Shown here in pieces: positions 54,502 to 63,652 of a DNA stretch of 64,000 nt. The translations under genes and the position numbers were made by a program. Location of the stretch: assembly GCA_019359115.1 (NCBI GenBank), contig JAHHHW010000080.1:1-64000 (forward strand), in the 5' to 3' direction. The number at the start of each line of letters is the position of its first letter. Position 1 is the first letter of the stretch. The notes under the pieces were generated by a model. The model was not told the origin of the DNA. It saw only the letters and a list, made by a program, of their open reading frames with translations, and ran no database searches. Source of the DNA: Pelatocladus maniniholoensis HA4357-MV3. GTDB lineage: Bacteria > Cyanobacteriota > Cyanobacteriia > Cyanobacteriales > Nostocaceae.

Positions 54502-55854
54502 ATGTCACCTTCTGTTATAACCGTAGAAACTAAAGAAAACGTTTCGCAAAACTTAGTCATTCAGCCACCTGCTTCTGGATTATCTTTACAAGGTCGGATT
54601 CAAATTCCAGGAGATAAATCTATTTCTCATCGTGCTTTGATGTTGGGTGCGATCGCTCAAGGTCAAACCCAAATCAAAGGCTTACTTTTGGGTGAAGATC
54701 CTTGTAGCACCGCTAGCTGTTTCCAAGCGATGGGGGCTGAAATTTCCGAGTTGAATAGTGAATTAGTAACAGTTACAGGTATTAGTCTGGGAAATTTGCA
54801 AGAACCAGCAGATGTGTTGAATGCTGGTAATTCCGGTACAACAATGCGATTAATGTTGGGATTATTAGCATCCCATCCAGGACGCTTTTTTACTGTTACA
54901 GGTGATAGTTCTTTGCGATCGCGTCCTATGTCGCGTGTAGTGAAGCCACTCCAACAAATGGGGGCGCAAATTTGGGGACGTCAAGGTACTTCTTTAGCAC
55001 CCTTGGCAATTTCTGGACAGGCTCTCAAACCTATTCACTACCATTCTCCCATTGCTTCTGCTCAAGTCAAATCCTGTATTTTGCTAGCAGGTTTGTTAAC
55101 AGAAGGACAAACCACCGTCACAGAACCAGCCCTTTCCCGTGACCATAGTGAAAGAATGCTGAGGACGTTTGGGGCAAAATTAGATATTGACCCCCAAACT
55201 AATAGTGTCACAATTACAGGCCCTGCTCAACTGGTTGGACAAACAGTAGTTGTCCCTGGTGATATCAGTTCCGCCGCCTTTTGGTTAGTAGCTGGGGCGA
55301 TCGTACCAAATTCAGATTTAGTGATTGAGAATGTCGGCGTTAATTCCACCCGTACAGGCATTTTAGAAGCTTTAGCCATGATGGGGGCAGACATTCAACT
55401 GTTGAATGAACGGGAAGTTGCTGGCGAACCAGTCGCGGATTTGCGGGTGCGCTCCGGTCGCCTACAAAGCTGTACGATCGCAGGGGAGATTATACCCAGA
55501 CTGATTGATGAAATTCCAATTTTGGCAGTAGCAGCAGTATTTGCCGCAGGTACGACTGTAATTAAAGATGCTGCCGAATTACGGGTGAAAGAGAGCGATC
55601 GCATTGCTGTGATGGCACAGCAACTAAATAAAATGGGAGCAAAAGTTACCGAACTACCTGACGGAATGGAAATCACAGGTGGTACTCCCCTAGTCGCTAC
55701 AGATTTAGATAGTTATACAGATCATCGGATAGCCATGAGTTTGGCGATCGCTGCTTTAGTTGCCACTGGTAAAACTACCATCCACCGCGCAGAAGCAGCA
55801 AGTGTCTCTTATCCAAATTTTATTTCCACACTACAAAGTGTCATTAGTCATTAG
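54502..55854 (+). CDS. aroA: 3-phosphoshikimate 1-carboxyvinyltransferase (EPSP synthase)
   Basis: Transfers the enolpyruvyl group from PEP to shikimate-3-phosphate, the sixth step of the shikimate pathway. The 450-residue product has [19 protein letters not shown] (about 38-56), the PEP-site [30 protein letters not shown] and the C-terminal [13 protein letters not shown] and [15 protein letters not shown]. The N-terminus is somewhat longer than in E. coli. It is plus-strand and ends at an STRR; an orphan terminator lies 365 bp upstream. Confidence 0.98.
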   Translation: MSPSVITVETKENVSQNLVIQPPASGLSLQGRIQIPGDKSISHRALMLGAIAQGQTQIKGLLLGEDPCSTASCFQAMGAEISELNSELVTVTGISLGNLQEPADVLNAGNSGTTMRLMLGLLASHPGRFFTVTGDSSLRSRPMSRVVKPLQQMGAQIWGRQGTSLAPLAISGQALKPIHYHSPIASAQVKSCILLAGLLTEGQTTVTEPALSRDHSERMLRTFGAKLDIDPQTNSVTITGPAQLVGQTVVVPGDISSAAFWLVAGAIVPNSDLVIENVGVNSTRTGILEALAMMGADIQLLNEREVAGEPVADLRVRSGRLQSCTIAGEIIPRLIDEIPILAVAAVFAAGTTVIKDAAELRVKESDRIAVMAQQLNKMGAKVTELPDGMEITGGTPLVATDLDSYTDHRIAMSLAIAALVATGKTTIHRAEAASVSYPNFISTLQSVISH

Positions 55855-56059
55855 TCATTGGGGATTCTCCAGAGGAGAATCCCCAATCCCCAAATATATA
55901 GACAGCCTGCAAGAAAAATTCTACAATTAGTAAGATTGTAGTAAATTAACTCATTGTATTATTAGCATAAACATGGTAGAGATTGTCCTGTAATTAACTT
56001 CGCTTGCGAAATCACTTACATAATAGAAGAGAGTATTTTAGTAGAGGACAACAAGCAAA

Positions 56060-56182
56060 ATGGATGTAAAGGTAATATTAATCGCACTGACAGCAATTTT
56101 TACTGTATCATGCTTGTTCTTTGGAACTAAAAACGGTTTCTACGATTCTGACAACTACCATGGCAATGGCTCTGCACATTGA
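56060..56182 (+). CDS. ndhP: Small single-span membrane protein, probable NDH-1 subunit P
   Basis: A 40-codon gene overlooked by length cut-offs. The product opens MDVKVILIALTAIF, a single transmembrane helix (about 4-22), then a conserved GFYDSDNYHGNGSAH end (26-40). Size, single helix and the tail resemble NdhP, a small cyanobacterial NDH-1 subunit; the name is from memory of that family and needs an alignment. A GAGG sequence lies about 11 bp upstream. It stands alone in the aroA-MBL gap. Confidence 0.6.
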   Translation: MDVKVILIALTAIFTVSCLFFGTKNGFYDSDNYHGNGSAH

Positions 56183-56541
56183 TAGAAATACAGTTAAAGG
56201 AATCGGCCCCTAATCTGTCTGATCAGAACTTTTGATGACTCAAATTTTTTGAAATCAGTAAACAGTTATCAGGCTATGGTGCGGAACTTATAAGTACCAC
56301 CAACGCTCTCCACTCCACGCTTTTGTGGTAAATTTAACCCACATCATAAGACTAATAACTGATAACTGATAACTGTTAAATAGGTTCTGTGAAGACTTCC
56401 TCCCCAATAGCAAATCCGCTTTCCAAGGGCGTAGGGGCGCAAGTTAGTAAATTAGCCCCTCTATAAAGTGATAAATATCCTTATAACAGTTCTTGGCTTG
56501 TCGGAAATATTCATCAAAATAAGTTCAATGGGGAGGAAAGC
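56183..56541. other. Intergenic region upstream of the MBL gene
   Basis: 360 bp after the small gene. It contains tandem TAATAACTGATAACTGATAA repeat DNA (about 56345-56380) and AT-rich sequence. No gene or clear terminator is seen. The MBL gene's SD sequence (GGGGAGGAAA) lies at its right edge. Confidence 0.5.
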
Positions 56542-58221
56542 ATGAGCGATCGCAACTCAGCATCCTCTCGTATTGATCCAGGGGAAACAGCCAGTGAATT
56601 GGAATGTATACCCTATGGTGTCAACCATACCGAAGAAGGTGTGTGTCTCTTGGTACGGATGGGACCACACCGCTTTTTACTGGACTGCGGTTTAGCAGAT
56701 ATTTCGCCAATACTCAAAGGGGTGACAAAGTCAGCACGTCGAGGTAGTTCACCTCTACCTGCTGACTTTGTTTTTGTCAGTCATGCTCACCCAGATCACG
56801 CCAGAGGTTTGCTGACGCTACATCAGGCTTTTCCTTTGTTACCGATCTACGCCAGTGAAGTCACTAGTAAGTTACTGCCGTTAAATTGGCTTGATCAAGA
56901 AGGTCAACAACTGTCACAATTTTGCCAGGCTTTACCTTTGCGATCGCCACTGGAACTCAAAGATGGTCTGGTGGTGGAACTATTTCCTGCTGGACATTTA
57001 CCAGGGGCTGTAGCAATTTTATTTACCTACGTTACCCCACAGCGTACTTACAAATTACTTTATACTGGTGACTTTTTTTTGTCTAACTCACGCTTAGTGG
57101 AGGGTTTGCGCTTAGAAGAATTGCGGGGTTTAGAGTTAGATGTGCTAATTATTGAAGGAACTTATGGTACTTCTCGCCACCCTCACCGTCGCAACCAAGA
57201 AAATCAACTTGCAGAAAGAATTAATCGTGCGATCGCTGACCGCTATTCTGTACTCATGCCCACACCTGCTTTAGGATTGGGTCAAGAACTATTAATGCTT
57301 TTACGCAGCCATCATCATTTTACAGGTCGTGACCTTGATATTTGGGTTAACGGTGCTGTTGCTAGTGGCTGCGATACTTACTTAGAATTATTGTCCCACT
57401 TCCCGCCCTCAGTACAGAATTTTGCCCGTCATCAACCATTATTTTGGGATGAACGGATACGCCCTCGTGTCCGGCGTTTGCAGCCAGAAAAACGTGCAAC
57501 TGTTGGTAAGTATCCCTGTATTATCGTCACTGACTCTACAACTGACCTGAGTCATTATATGCAACCTGATACGGGACCCTGGCTCATTCTGTTACCAGAA
57601 AAAACTGATATAAATATTAATCATGAGCATTTTCCAGGAATAGTTACTATTGAAAACTATTTACTTGCCCAGCACAGTGATGGTCCTGGTACAACCCAAT
57701 TAATTCATAATTTGCGACCACAGCATGTGATCTTTTTTCATGCTACTCCTACCTACTTGGCAGATTTGACTAGCTTGGAGGAGTTGCAAAATCGCTATCA
57801 TGTACATTCTCCGGCAGTAGGTACAATAGTAGAACTACTGATTGGCGAAACCTTTTTGCAACCAGCAGCACCGGAAACAAATTATGAAGGCGAACTGACG
57901 GAGTTAGAGACGGTTGTAACGATTGCGCTTCCTGATGTGATTACAGCCGACCCCCGTTGGCAACAATTTGCTGATACAGGTTTAATCGAAGCTCGTTGGC
58001 AAGGAGAAGAACTGGTATTACGCGGATTATCGCAACGAGAACTTCTCAATCAAAGTAGCGATCGCTATGTTTGGTCTGATGTTGACTGCTGTGGAACCTG
58101 CCGACATCAAAGGGGACAACGGTGCTGGAATCCCGCGTCCCCTTTGTATAATTTCAAAGTAACTCTTGATGGTTACTGTCCGGCTTTTGAGCGTCCAAAT
58201 GATAGTCACAATAGTCCTTAG
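56542..58221 (+). CDS. Metallo-beta-lactamase-fold protein with C-terminal four-cysteine cluster
   Basis: The 559-residue protein has the MBL core (about 20-235): LLDCGLAD, HAHPDHARG (His81, His83, Asp85, His86), a second His in PAGHLPGAVAILF, and YTGDFF. IEGTYG continues the pattern of RNA-processing beta-CASP relatives, but the rest departs from classical RNase J. Near the C-terminus DCCGTCRHQRGQRCW and LDGYCPAFE carry at least four Cys (about 515-550), a likely zinc or iron-sulfur site. Good SD (GGGGAGGAAA). Substrate unknown; nucleic acid or a small metabolite are both possible. Confidence 0.85.
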   Translation: MSDRNSASSRIDPGETASELECIPYGVNHTEEGVCLLVRMGPHRFLLDCGLADISPILKGVTKSARRGSSPLPADFVFVSHAHPDHARGLLTLHQAFPLLPIYASEVTSKLLPLNWLDQEGQQLSQFCQALPLRSPLELKDGLVVELFPAGHLPGAVAILFTYVTPQRTYKLLYTGDFFLSNSRLVEGLRLEELRGLELDVLIIEGTYGTSRHPHRRNQENQLAERINRAIADRYSVLMPTPALGLGQELLMLLRSHHHFTGRDLDIWVNGAVASGCDTYLELLSHFPPSVQNFARHQPLFWDERIRPRVRRLQPEKRATVGKYPCIIVTDSTTDLSHYMQPDTGPWLILLPEKTDININHEHFPGIVTIENYLLAQHSDGPGTTQLIHNLRPQHVIFFHATPTYLADLTSLEELQNRYHVHSPAVGTIVELLIGETFLQPAAPETNYEGELTELETVVTIALPDVITADPRWQQFADTGLIEARWQGEELVLRGLSQRELLNQSSDRYVWSDVDCCGTCRHQRGQRCWNPASPLYNFKVTLDGYCPAFERPNDSHNSP

Positions 58222-58280
58222 TCATTTGTTTTTTGTCGAAAGCGAATGACAAATGACAAATGACCAATAACTAATAACTA
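58222..58280. repeat. STRR (GTCATTTG / CAAATGAC inverted units)
   Basis: GTCATTTG near the MBL gene end and GACAAATGACAAATGACCAA units downstream form an inverted pair between the convergent MBL and DUF6679 genes, possibly serving as a shared terminator. Confidence 0.7.
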
Positions 58281-58281
58281 C

Positions 58282-58593
58282 TTAGTCTGGATTAGAATCT
58301 GTGTACCGATTGCGGATACGTTCTACCTCTGGACAGTCTTCAGTTAATAGAGGTTCAACATTGCCACGTGGCACGGAAGCTAATTTTTGGTTTATGGCAC
58401 CAATACTTTCGAGACGAATCATCTCCTCCCAAGAGCAAACTTCATCTTCCTCTTCTGTCTCATAGCGTAGGGTCACTAAATCTCCCTCTATGTCGATGAT
58501 GCGGGCGCGTTCAATCCAGCGTTGCTGGTCCCGCAAGAACACACATACCTCCCGTCCATCGCAACACAGTTGATAAATCTTGCGGTGTAGCAT
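58282..58593 (-). CDS. DUF6679 family protein
   Basis: The 103-residue soluble protein has a compact beta-rich N-terminal half (KIYQLCCDGREVCVFLRDQQ, then ARIIDIEGDLVTLRYETEEE) followed by a conserved CSWEEMIRLESIG helix. It resembles a small cyanobacterial family annotated DUF6679. Role unknown. ATG at 58593 with no clear SD. Convergent with the MBL gene. Confidence 0.75.
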   Translation of the reverse strand: MLHRKIYQLCCDGREVCVFLRDQQRWIERARIIDIEGDLVTLRYETEEEDEVCSWEEMIRLESIGAINQKLASVPRGNVEPLLTEDCPEVERIRNRYTDSNPD

Positions 58594-59122
58594 CTACTGC
58601 TTCTGCCTTTTTTCTAGTTAAATCTGTTAACATGTGGGTTTTATTCCCCAATTAATAGCAATCTTTCTGGGTTGATGAAATTAACCCTCAAAAATGCTCT
58701 GTGTGATCCAAACTCAAGATTTGTTTATGGTTATCAGCCAATAAGAATTTTGGATCATTAATTAAAGTTGGCTTGTATTAAATTCACCAACTCACCCTCA
58801 CCTATTAGGGCCATTCAGGGAATGTTAACTTCATAGAAGTTACATAATTCAGGAGTTAACCTGAACAGGTTGATAGTATTTGCTGGTAATTCCTTAGTAC
58901 CATTATGTAATAAAAGATACTCAAAAACAAGCTTAGGTTGCGGTTGTTGAAGTTGCCTACTTGTATTCATTGGTATTGCTGGGAAGTCTAGGGACTCGGC
59001 TTTACTTTTACCCCTACGTAATTGATCTTAGCTTATTCTCTAGTAACCTTCATGCTTTTAAACAACTAATGCTGAAAAAATCATGCATCTTCTTAGTCAA
59101 TCGTTACTCAATGCTTAGTTTT
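58594..59122. other. Intergenic region, no gene seen
   Basis: 530 bp between two minus-strand small genes. Moderately AT-rich. The only sizeable frame (68 codons at 58961-59167, plus) reads through antisense to the next gene and is low complexity, so it is rejected. No repeats or terminator are convincing. Confidence 0.5.
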
Positions 59123-59338
59123 TTAATTTTTTTTATTGTATTTAGGACATTCCATGACCAAATTTGAAGAAGCCTCTCGCTTAATTCGACCTGCATGAAC
59201 AGCATCTAGTAATGTTGACAGAGCAGCTAAATCTTCTGGTTTATAGCTTTTCGTCGCCAGCATTTGATGAAGAAGACCCTCGGATTCAACACTCAGATAT
59301 CCTGTTTGAAAGGCAGATTTAATAAGGGCGCGGATCAT
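59123..59338 (-). CDS. Small conserved hypothetical protein
   Basis: The 71-residue helical protein: IRALIKSAFQTGYLSVESEG, then PEDLAALSTLLDAVHAGRIK, ending in a Lys/Asn-rich tail. No signal or membrane helix. Similar small helical proteins occur in heterocystous cyanobacteria, but I cannot name the family. Likely real by codon composition; confidence moderate because of size. Confidence 0.6.
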   Translation of the reverse strand: MIRALIKSAFQTGYLSVESEGLLHQMLATKSYKPEDLAALSTLLDAVHAGRIKREASSNLVMECPKYNKKN

Positions 59339-59693
59339 TGTGATTAGGTCATAATATGGCGATTATTTCTTCTACTGTGGAATATATTCATCTTTGTTGA
59401 GTTGATAGAGATCAGCAAGTAAGAGTGATTAGAGTTTAGATTTAAGGTGATTAAAATCACAGTATTATTCAAGTACTGAGTGTTTTTCATTTTTTATACT
59501 TTGAAGATGTAAGCACGACCTCAATACAATTTAAATTTATGTTAGTTGAAATCATAATCTATGCCTATAAAGCAAGGAATTCCAAAATAATACATTCTGA
59601 TTAACGATACAATAAAAACTGTAAAATTACGTAAAAAAAATTAGTTTTTATTAAAAACTTTACATATACTTAATCAGCGAAATTCATAGAGTG
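59339..59693. other. AT-rich intergenic region, no gene seen
   Basis: 355 bp of strongly AT-rich DNA between the small gene and the Nif3-like gene. No repeats, terminator or frame of note. Confidence 0.5.
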
Positions 59694-60497
59694 CTAGCAC
59701 ATAAATAAACGAAAATCCTCATCTTGTTGACTTAACTCTACCCAATCGAGATTTAAAGCACGGAATTTATGCACCAGGCGATCGCAAGCAGGACGTTCGG
59801 TGGCATAATGACCAGCATCAACTAAAACTAAACCGCGATCGCGACTTTCTTGAAACTGATGAAACTTACAATCAGAAGTTAGATAGACTTGAGCGCCAGT
59901 TTTGGCTACCGCCGAAATCAAACTAGCCCCCGAACCTCCCAAAACGGCTACTCTGTCAATTTTTTGCTGTAAATCTGCCGTGGGAGAGAAAATTACAGAG
60001 GGAGGATGTAGTCTATCTTTAATTGTTGTTAGTAAATCCTGCAACACTAAAGCAGGTTGGAGAACACCTACACGTCCGTATCCCAAACCTGCTTGCGTGG
60101 GTACTATGGGAGAAACTTGTTGAAGTTCCAAAATTTGAGCCAAAACATCAGCAGTACCATCTTGAACTTGATCAAAATTAGTGTGAGCAGTGTAAATTCC
60201 AATATTGTGGCTAAAAGCTAACCGCACCATTTCCGCAATTGGGTTTCCACTACACAAAGACTTAGGCGGACTAAAAATCAGGGGATGGTGGGCAAAAATT
60301 AGATTTACAGGGATACCAGCTTTTTGATAAGCGATCGCTTCGTGCATTACCGCCAAAGTTGGTGTTAGACAAATCAGAATCCTTGCTTGTTCCTTTAAAA
60401 TACCCGGTTCAATCTGCCAACCACAATTATCCCAGCTTTCTTGCCAAGCTGGATTTGCCCATTCTTCAAACCAAGCGATTAAATCAGCAATTTTCAT
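59694..60497 (-). CDS. Nif3-like dinuclear metal center protein
   Basis: The 267-residue protein opens MKIADLIAWFEEWANPAWQE, with the family WDNCGWQ, metal ligands in FAHHPLIFSPP (His-His), an AHTNFD and a C-terminal VDAGHYATERPACD. Nif3-family proteins form hexamers with two metal ions per subunit; the E. coli member is sometimes annotated GTP cyclohydrolase I type 2, but the physiological reaction is not settled. Conserved length. Followed by YjbQ-like and EF-G-like genes on the same strand (far apart). Confidence 0.93.
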   Translation of the reverse strand: MKIADLIAWFEEWANPAWQESWDNCGWQIEPGILKEQARILICLTPTLAVMHEAIAYQKAGIPVNLIFAHHPLIFSPPKSLCSGNPIAEMVRLAFSHNIGIYTAHTNFDQVQDGTADVLAQILELQQVSPIVPTQAGLGYGRVGVLQPALVLQDLLTTIKDRLHPPSVIFSPTADLQQKIDRVAVLGGSGASLISAVAKTGAQVYLTSDCKFHQFQESRDRGLVLVDAGHYATERPACDRLVHKFRALNLDWVELSQQDEDFRLFMC

Positions 60498-60611
60498 TTT
60501 CTTGTTTGTTGATCAATAGCCAATGGTCATTAGCGCTCTTTCATCACTCTGGATAGAGAAAAACAACTATTTGTCTCCCCATACTTCCCACATTCCCTTG
60601 TCTTTTCAACC

Positions 60612-60716
60612 CCAATACGGTTCGGTTAAAGATTTTTCGTCATAATTTTGTCATGTAGAGACGCGAAATTTCGCGTCTCTACACAAGGTTTTTGGTCTTA
60701 TCCGGAACCGTATTAC
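60612..60716. mobile_element. 103-bp MITE, second copy
   Basis: CCAATACGGTTCGGTTAAA at the left, CCGGAACCGTATTA at the right, and the same internal palindrome (AGAGACGCGAAA / TTTCGCGTCTCT, about 60656-60681) as the element at 49368-49470. Sits between convergent-strand gene ends. A target duplication cannot be assigned with certainty here. Confidence 0.75.
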
Positions 60717-60729
60717 CCTCAACCCCCAA

Positions 60730-61143
60730 CTACCCAGAAATATGAACAACCAATTCTCTATGATGACTATGCTGGCGATGTTCCCAAACGTAAATTCCTT
60801 GCCAAGTTCCCAAAACTAAGTGACCTCTGTTAATAGGGATGGTTTCTGATGTGTGGGTGAGGGCGGTACGTATATGTGCTGGCATATCATCCGGTCCTTC
60901 AGTATCGTGAATATACTGGGCTGATTCTGGGACAATTTTGGCCATAAAATTTGTCAAATCTCTGAGTACATCTGGATCGGCGTTTTCTTGAATCAGCAAA
61001 CTAGCAGAAGTGTGACGCAAAAATAAAGTGCAAAGTCCCGTTTCAACTCCTGACTCTGCAACTATTGCTTCAATTTTGGCAGTGATGTTGTGCAAAAATT
61101 TACCTGTAGTGGAAATCCTAAGCAGCTTTTGATAGTGAGTCAT
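60730..61143 (-). CDS. YjbQ / UPF0047 family protein
   Basis: The 137-residue single-domain protein has the family signature HTSASLLIQENADPDVLRDL (about 43-62), HDTEGPDDMPAHIRTALT and IYVWEHRQHSHHREL. E. coli YjbQ has weak thiamine-phosphate synthase activity, but the real role is unsettled; conserved His residues suggest metal binding. Starts at ATG 61143. Confidence 0.93.
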   Translation of the reverse strand: MTHYQKLLRISTTGKFLHNITAKIEAIVAESGVETGLCTLFLRHTSASLLIQENADPDVLRDLTNFMAKIVPESAQYIHDTEGPDDMPAHIRTALTHTSETIPINRGHLVLGTWQGIYVWEHRQHSHHRELVVHISG

Positions 61144-61257
61144 TCGATTTTAGCCCACATTCCGCAGGTGCGATCGCAAATTATTGTATTTTTGAAGCAT
61201 GACAGCTTCACCATTAGATATAAGAGTACAAGATATTGACCACTGCGGCATAGTCGC

Positions 61258-61289
61258 AAAAATAGCCCTGTACTTTTGGAGTACAGGGC
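61258..61289 (-). terminator. Rho-independent terminator of the EF-G-like gene
   Basis: Stem GCCCTGTAC (61265-61273) with GTACAGGGC (61281-61289), 7-nt loop. On the minus strand it is followed by TATTTTT. It lies about 38 bp beyond the gene's stop. Confidence 0.85.
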
Positions 61290-61326
61290 GTGAATTTTAG
61301 ACTCATTCAAAATCTAAAATCCGAAA

Positions 61327-63375
61327 CTATTTACCATTACCATTACCTCCATTACTACCATTAGTAGTTAAAATGCGTTCAGCAAGTTTATCAGGAACTT
61401 CTTGGAGATGGTCGAATTCCCAATGGAACGAACCGACGCCGAGAGTTTGCGATCGCAATTCAACGATAAAATTATGCATCTCGGCTTGTGGTAAGTAGGC
61501 TGTAACACTATCCCAACCTTGCCAGTCATGGATAGCTTCGTAACCTAATATTTGTCCACGTCTACCAGTTACCAACTGCATTACTTTGGAGGTGAATTCG
61601 GTAGGAGCTGTCACTTGCACTCGCAGAATTGGTTCTAGGAGAGTGGGCTGACACTGAGTAATTCCGGTTTGCATTGCTACACGGGCAGCTTGCTTAAATG
61701 CTTGTTCGGAACTGTCAACACTGTGATAAGAACCGTTAGTTAAAGTTACCGCCACATCTACAACCGGGAAACCTAAAGGCCCATGTGCTAAAAATTCCCG
61801 CACACCCATTTCTACACCGGGAATATACTGTTTGGGAACTACGCCACCAACAATGGTTTCCTTGAAGTTAAAGCCTTCGCCCCGTGATAGAGGTTGGATG
61901 TCGAGATAAACATCACCAAACTGACCGTGACCACCACTTTGGTGTTTGTAGCGTCCATGAACCGATGAAGCTGGTTTGCGGATGGTTTCTTTATAAGGTA
62001 TTTGCGGTAAGTGGGTGGTCATCGGTAGATTATACTTGCGGCGCAGGCGATCTAGTGCCACTTGTAAATGAATCTCGCCTTGACCCCAAAGGATAACTTC
62101 GTGGGTATCGCCGTGTTGTTCCCAAGCCAGTGATGGGTCTTCTTCTAATAATTTGGTGACAGCGCCACTCAGTTTAACTTCATCGTTGCGTTTTTCGGGA
62201 ATAATGGCGAGGGCATAAACTGGTTCAAGTTTTCCAGTTTTGGGTAATTCTTTGGCAGTAGCGCTAGATAATGTATCTCCTGTCTTGATACCTTCCATCC
62301 GGCTTAAAGCTACAATTTCTCCAGCCCCAACTTGATTAATTTGGTGTAGCTGTTGTCCTATCAAATGATAAATACCACCAGCACGAACACCATTGAGGAC
62401 AATACCATCGGTGAGTTTACCTTGCCAAACCCGAACTAAGGAAAGTTTACCACCTTGGGGAGTGTAATAAGTTTTTAAGACTTGGGCAATAGTAGCATCA
62501 TTTTTTTTGCTGCTACTTAAGCGACGTTCGGCTGTAGTTTCTGGTTCTGGTGCTTCCCGCACTAAAGCTTCTAGTAGGGGTCTGACTCCATAATCTTGTT
62601 CGGCGACACCAAAGAACACTGGAACTACCAAATCTGCCCCTAATTCCATTTTTAAGTCTTTGAGAATTTCCTCTTGGGGCGGTTCAATGTCTTCTAAAAG
62701 TTCTTCTAGTAAGTGGTCGTCAAAATTTGCTAAAGCTTCGAGCATTTCTGCTCGTGCGATATGTTCTTCTTCTTTTAATTCTTCAGGAAAAGGAACAGGA
62801 TCAGCAGGTGCGCCGGAATGATAGTGATATGCTTGTTCGGTAACTAAGTCAATAAAACCAATTAGCTGTTCTCCCCGCATAATTGGGTATTGATGGGCAA
62901 CTAGGGGACGACTAGAAACAGCTTTGAGGGCGTGCAGTGTTTCCAAAACATGAATATTCGCCCGATCCATTTTGTTAACAAAGACTAGGTGGGGAATTTC
63001 CCAGTCATCCAAGAATTTAAATAGAGGTGCAAGAGTGAGAACGCGCTCGTTGATTGGTTCGCAAACTACAATTGCTGCATCGACTCCTATGAGAGCGTTA
63101 TAAGTTTCTTGAGCAAATTCTACACTGCCGGGACAGTCAATAAAGGTGAAGCGGATATCATTATATTCAGTGTTAGCAGTGCTGACTTCTACGCTCATTT
63201 GGCGATCGCGTGCTTCTTGAGAGCTATCGCCGACTGTGTTACTATCCTTAACGCTGCCTTTGCGGGAAATAGCGCCTGTTACAAATAACAAGCTTTCGAG
63301 TAAGGTAGTTTTTCCACTCAAATAAGGGCCGACAATTGCGACATTTCGCGAACCCGATTTTACTTTTTCGTTCAT
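61327..63375 (-). CDS. Elongation factor G-like GTPase (EF-G paralogue)
   Basis: The 682-residue translational GTPase has a G1 loop GPYLSGKTTL, a DCPG at the G3 position instead of DTPG, and NKMD at G4. Domains II-V follow (KLSGAVTKLLEEDPSL, VHGRYKHQSGGHGQFGDV, KQYIPGVEMGVREFLAHG, domain IV/V end). The Asp-Cys-Pro-Gly G3 and about 10-15-residue shorter length separate it from canonical FusA. Many cyanobacteria carry such a second EF-G. The C-terminal Gly/Asn tail (SNGGNGNGK) is unusual. Role (possibly ribosome recycling or stress translation) is inferred. Confidence 0.93.
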   Translation of the reverse strand: MNEKVKSGSRNVAIVGPYLSGKTTLLESLLFVTGAISRKGSVKDSNTVGDSSQEARDRQMSVEVSTANTEYNDIRFTFIDCPGSVEFAQETYNALIGVDAAIVVCEPINERVLTLAPLFKFLDDWEIPHLVFVNKMDRANIHVLETLHALKAVSSRPLVAHQYPIMRGEQLIGFIDLVTEQAYHYHSGAPADPVPFPEELKEEEHIARAEMLEALANFDDHLLEELLEDIEPPQEEILKDLKMELGADLVVPVFFGVAEQDYGVRPLLEALVREAPEPETTAERRLSSSKKNDATIAQVLKTYYTPQGGKLSLVRVWQGKLTDGIVLNGVRAGGIYHLIGQQLHQINQVGAGEIVALSRMEGIKTGDTLSSATAKELPKTGKLEPVYALAIIPEKRNDEVKLSGAVTKLLEEDPSLAWEQHGDTHEVILWGQGEIHLQVALDRLRRKYNLPMTTHLPQIPYKETIRKPASSVHGRYKHQSGGHGQFGDVYLDIQPLSRGEGFNFKETIVGGVVPKQYIPGVEMGVREFLAHGPLGFPVVDVAVTLTNGSYHSVDSSEQAFKQAARVAMQTGITQCQPTLLEPILRVQVTAPTEFTSKVMQLVTGRRGQILGYEAIHDWQGWDSVTAYLPQAEMHNFIVELRSQTLGVGSFHWEFDHLQEVPDKLAERILTTNGSNGGNGNGK

Positions 63376-63652
63376 AAAAACTCCTTTGCGGCCTATGTTT
63401 CTAACCGCCTAATAGTTGAGTTATGAAGAGTTCAAAACCGTTATTTAGAAAATTATCCCGTCTTTAATTTGACATTAACTCGCCTTTAACCGAGCGGCAA
63501 AGAATCGTATTTTGTTGTAAGATTTTGGTCATTAATAATTACAATCTATAAATTTTTTTATATAAACTTGTACTTTAGTAAAAATATTGCCATCCTTACC
63601 AAATCTTTGTTAATAGAACGTAACTAAATGTAGTTGCAAGATAGTAAAGTAT

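Noticed and set aside
58961-59167. 68-codon plus-strand frame
   Set aside because: Low complexity, overlaps the start of the minus-strand 71-residue gene, no family match.
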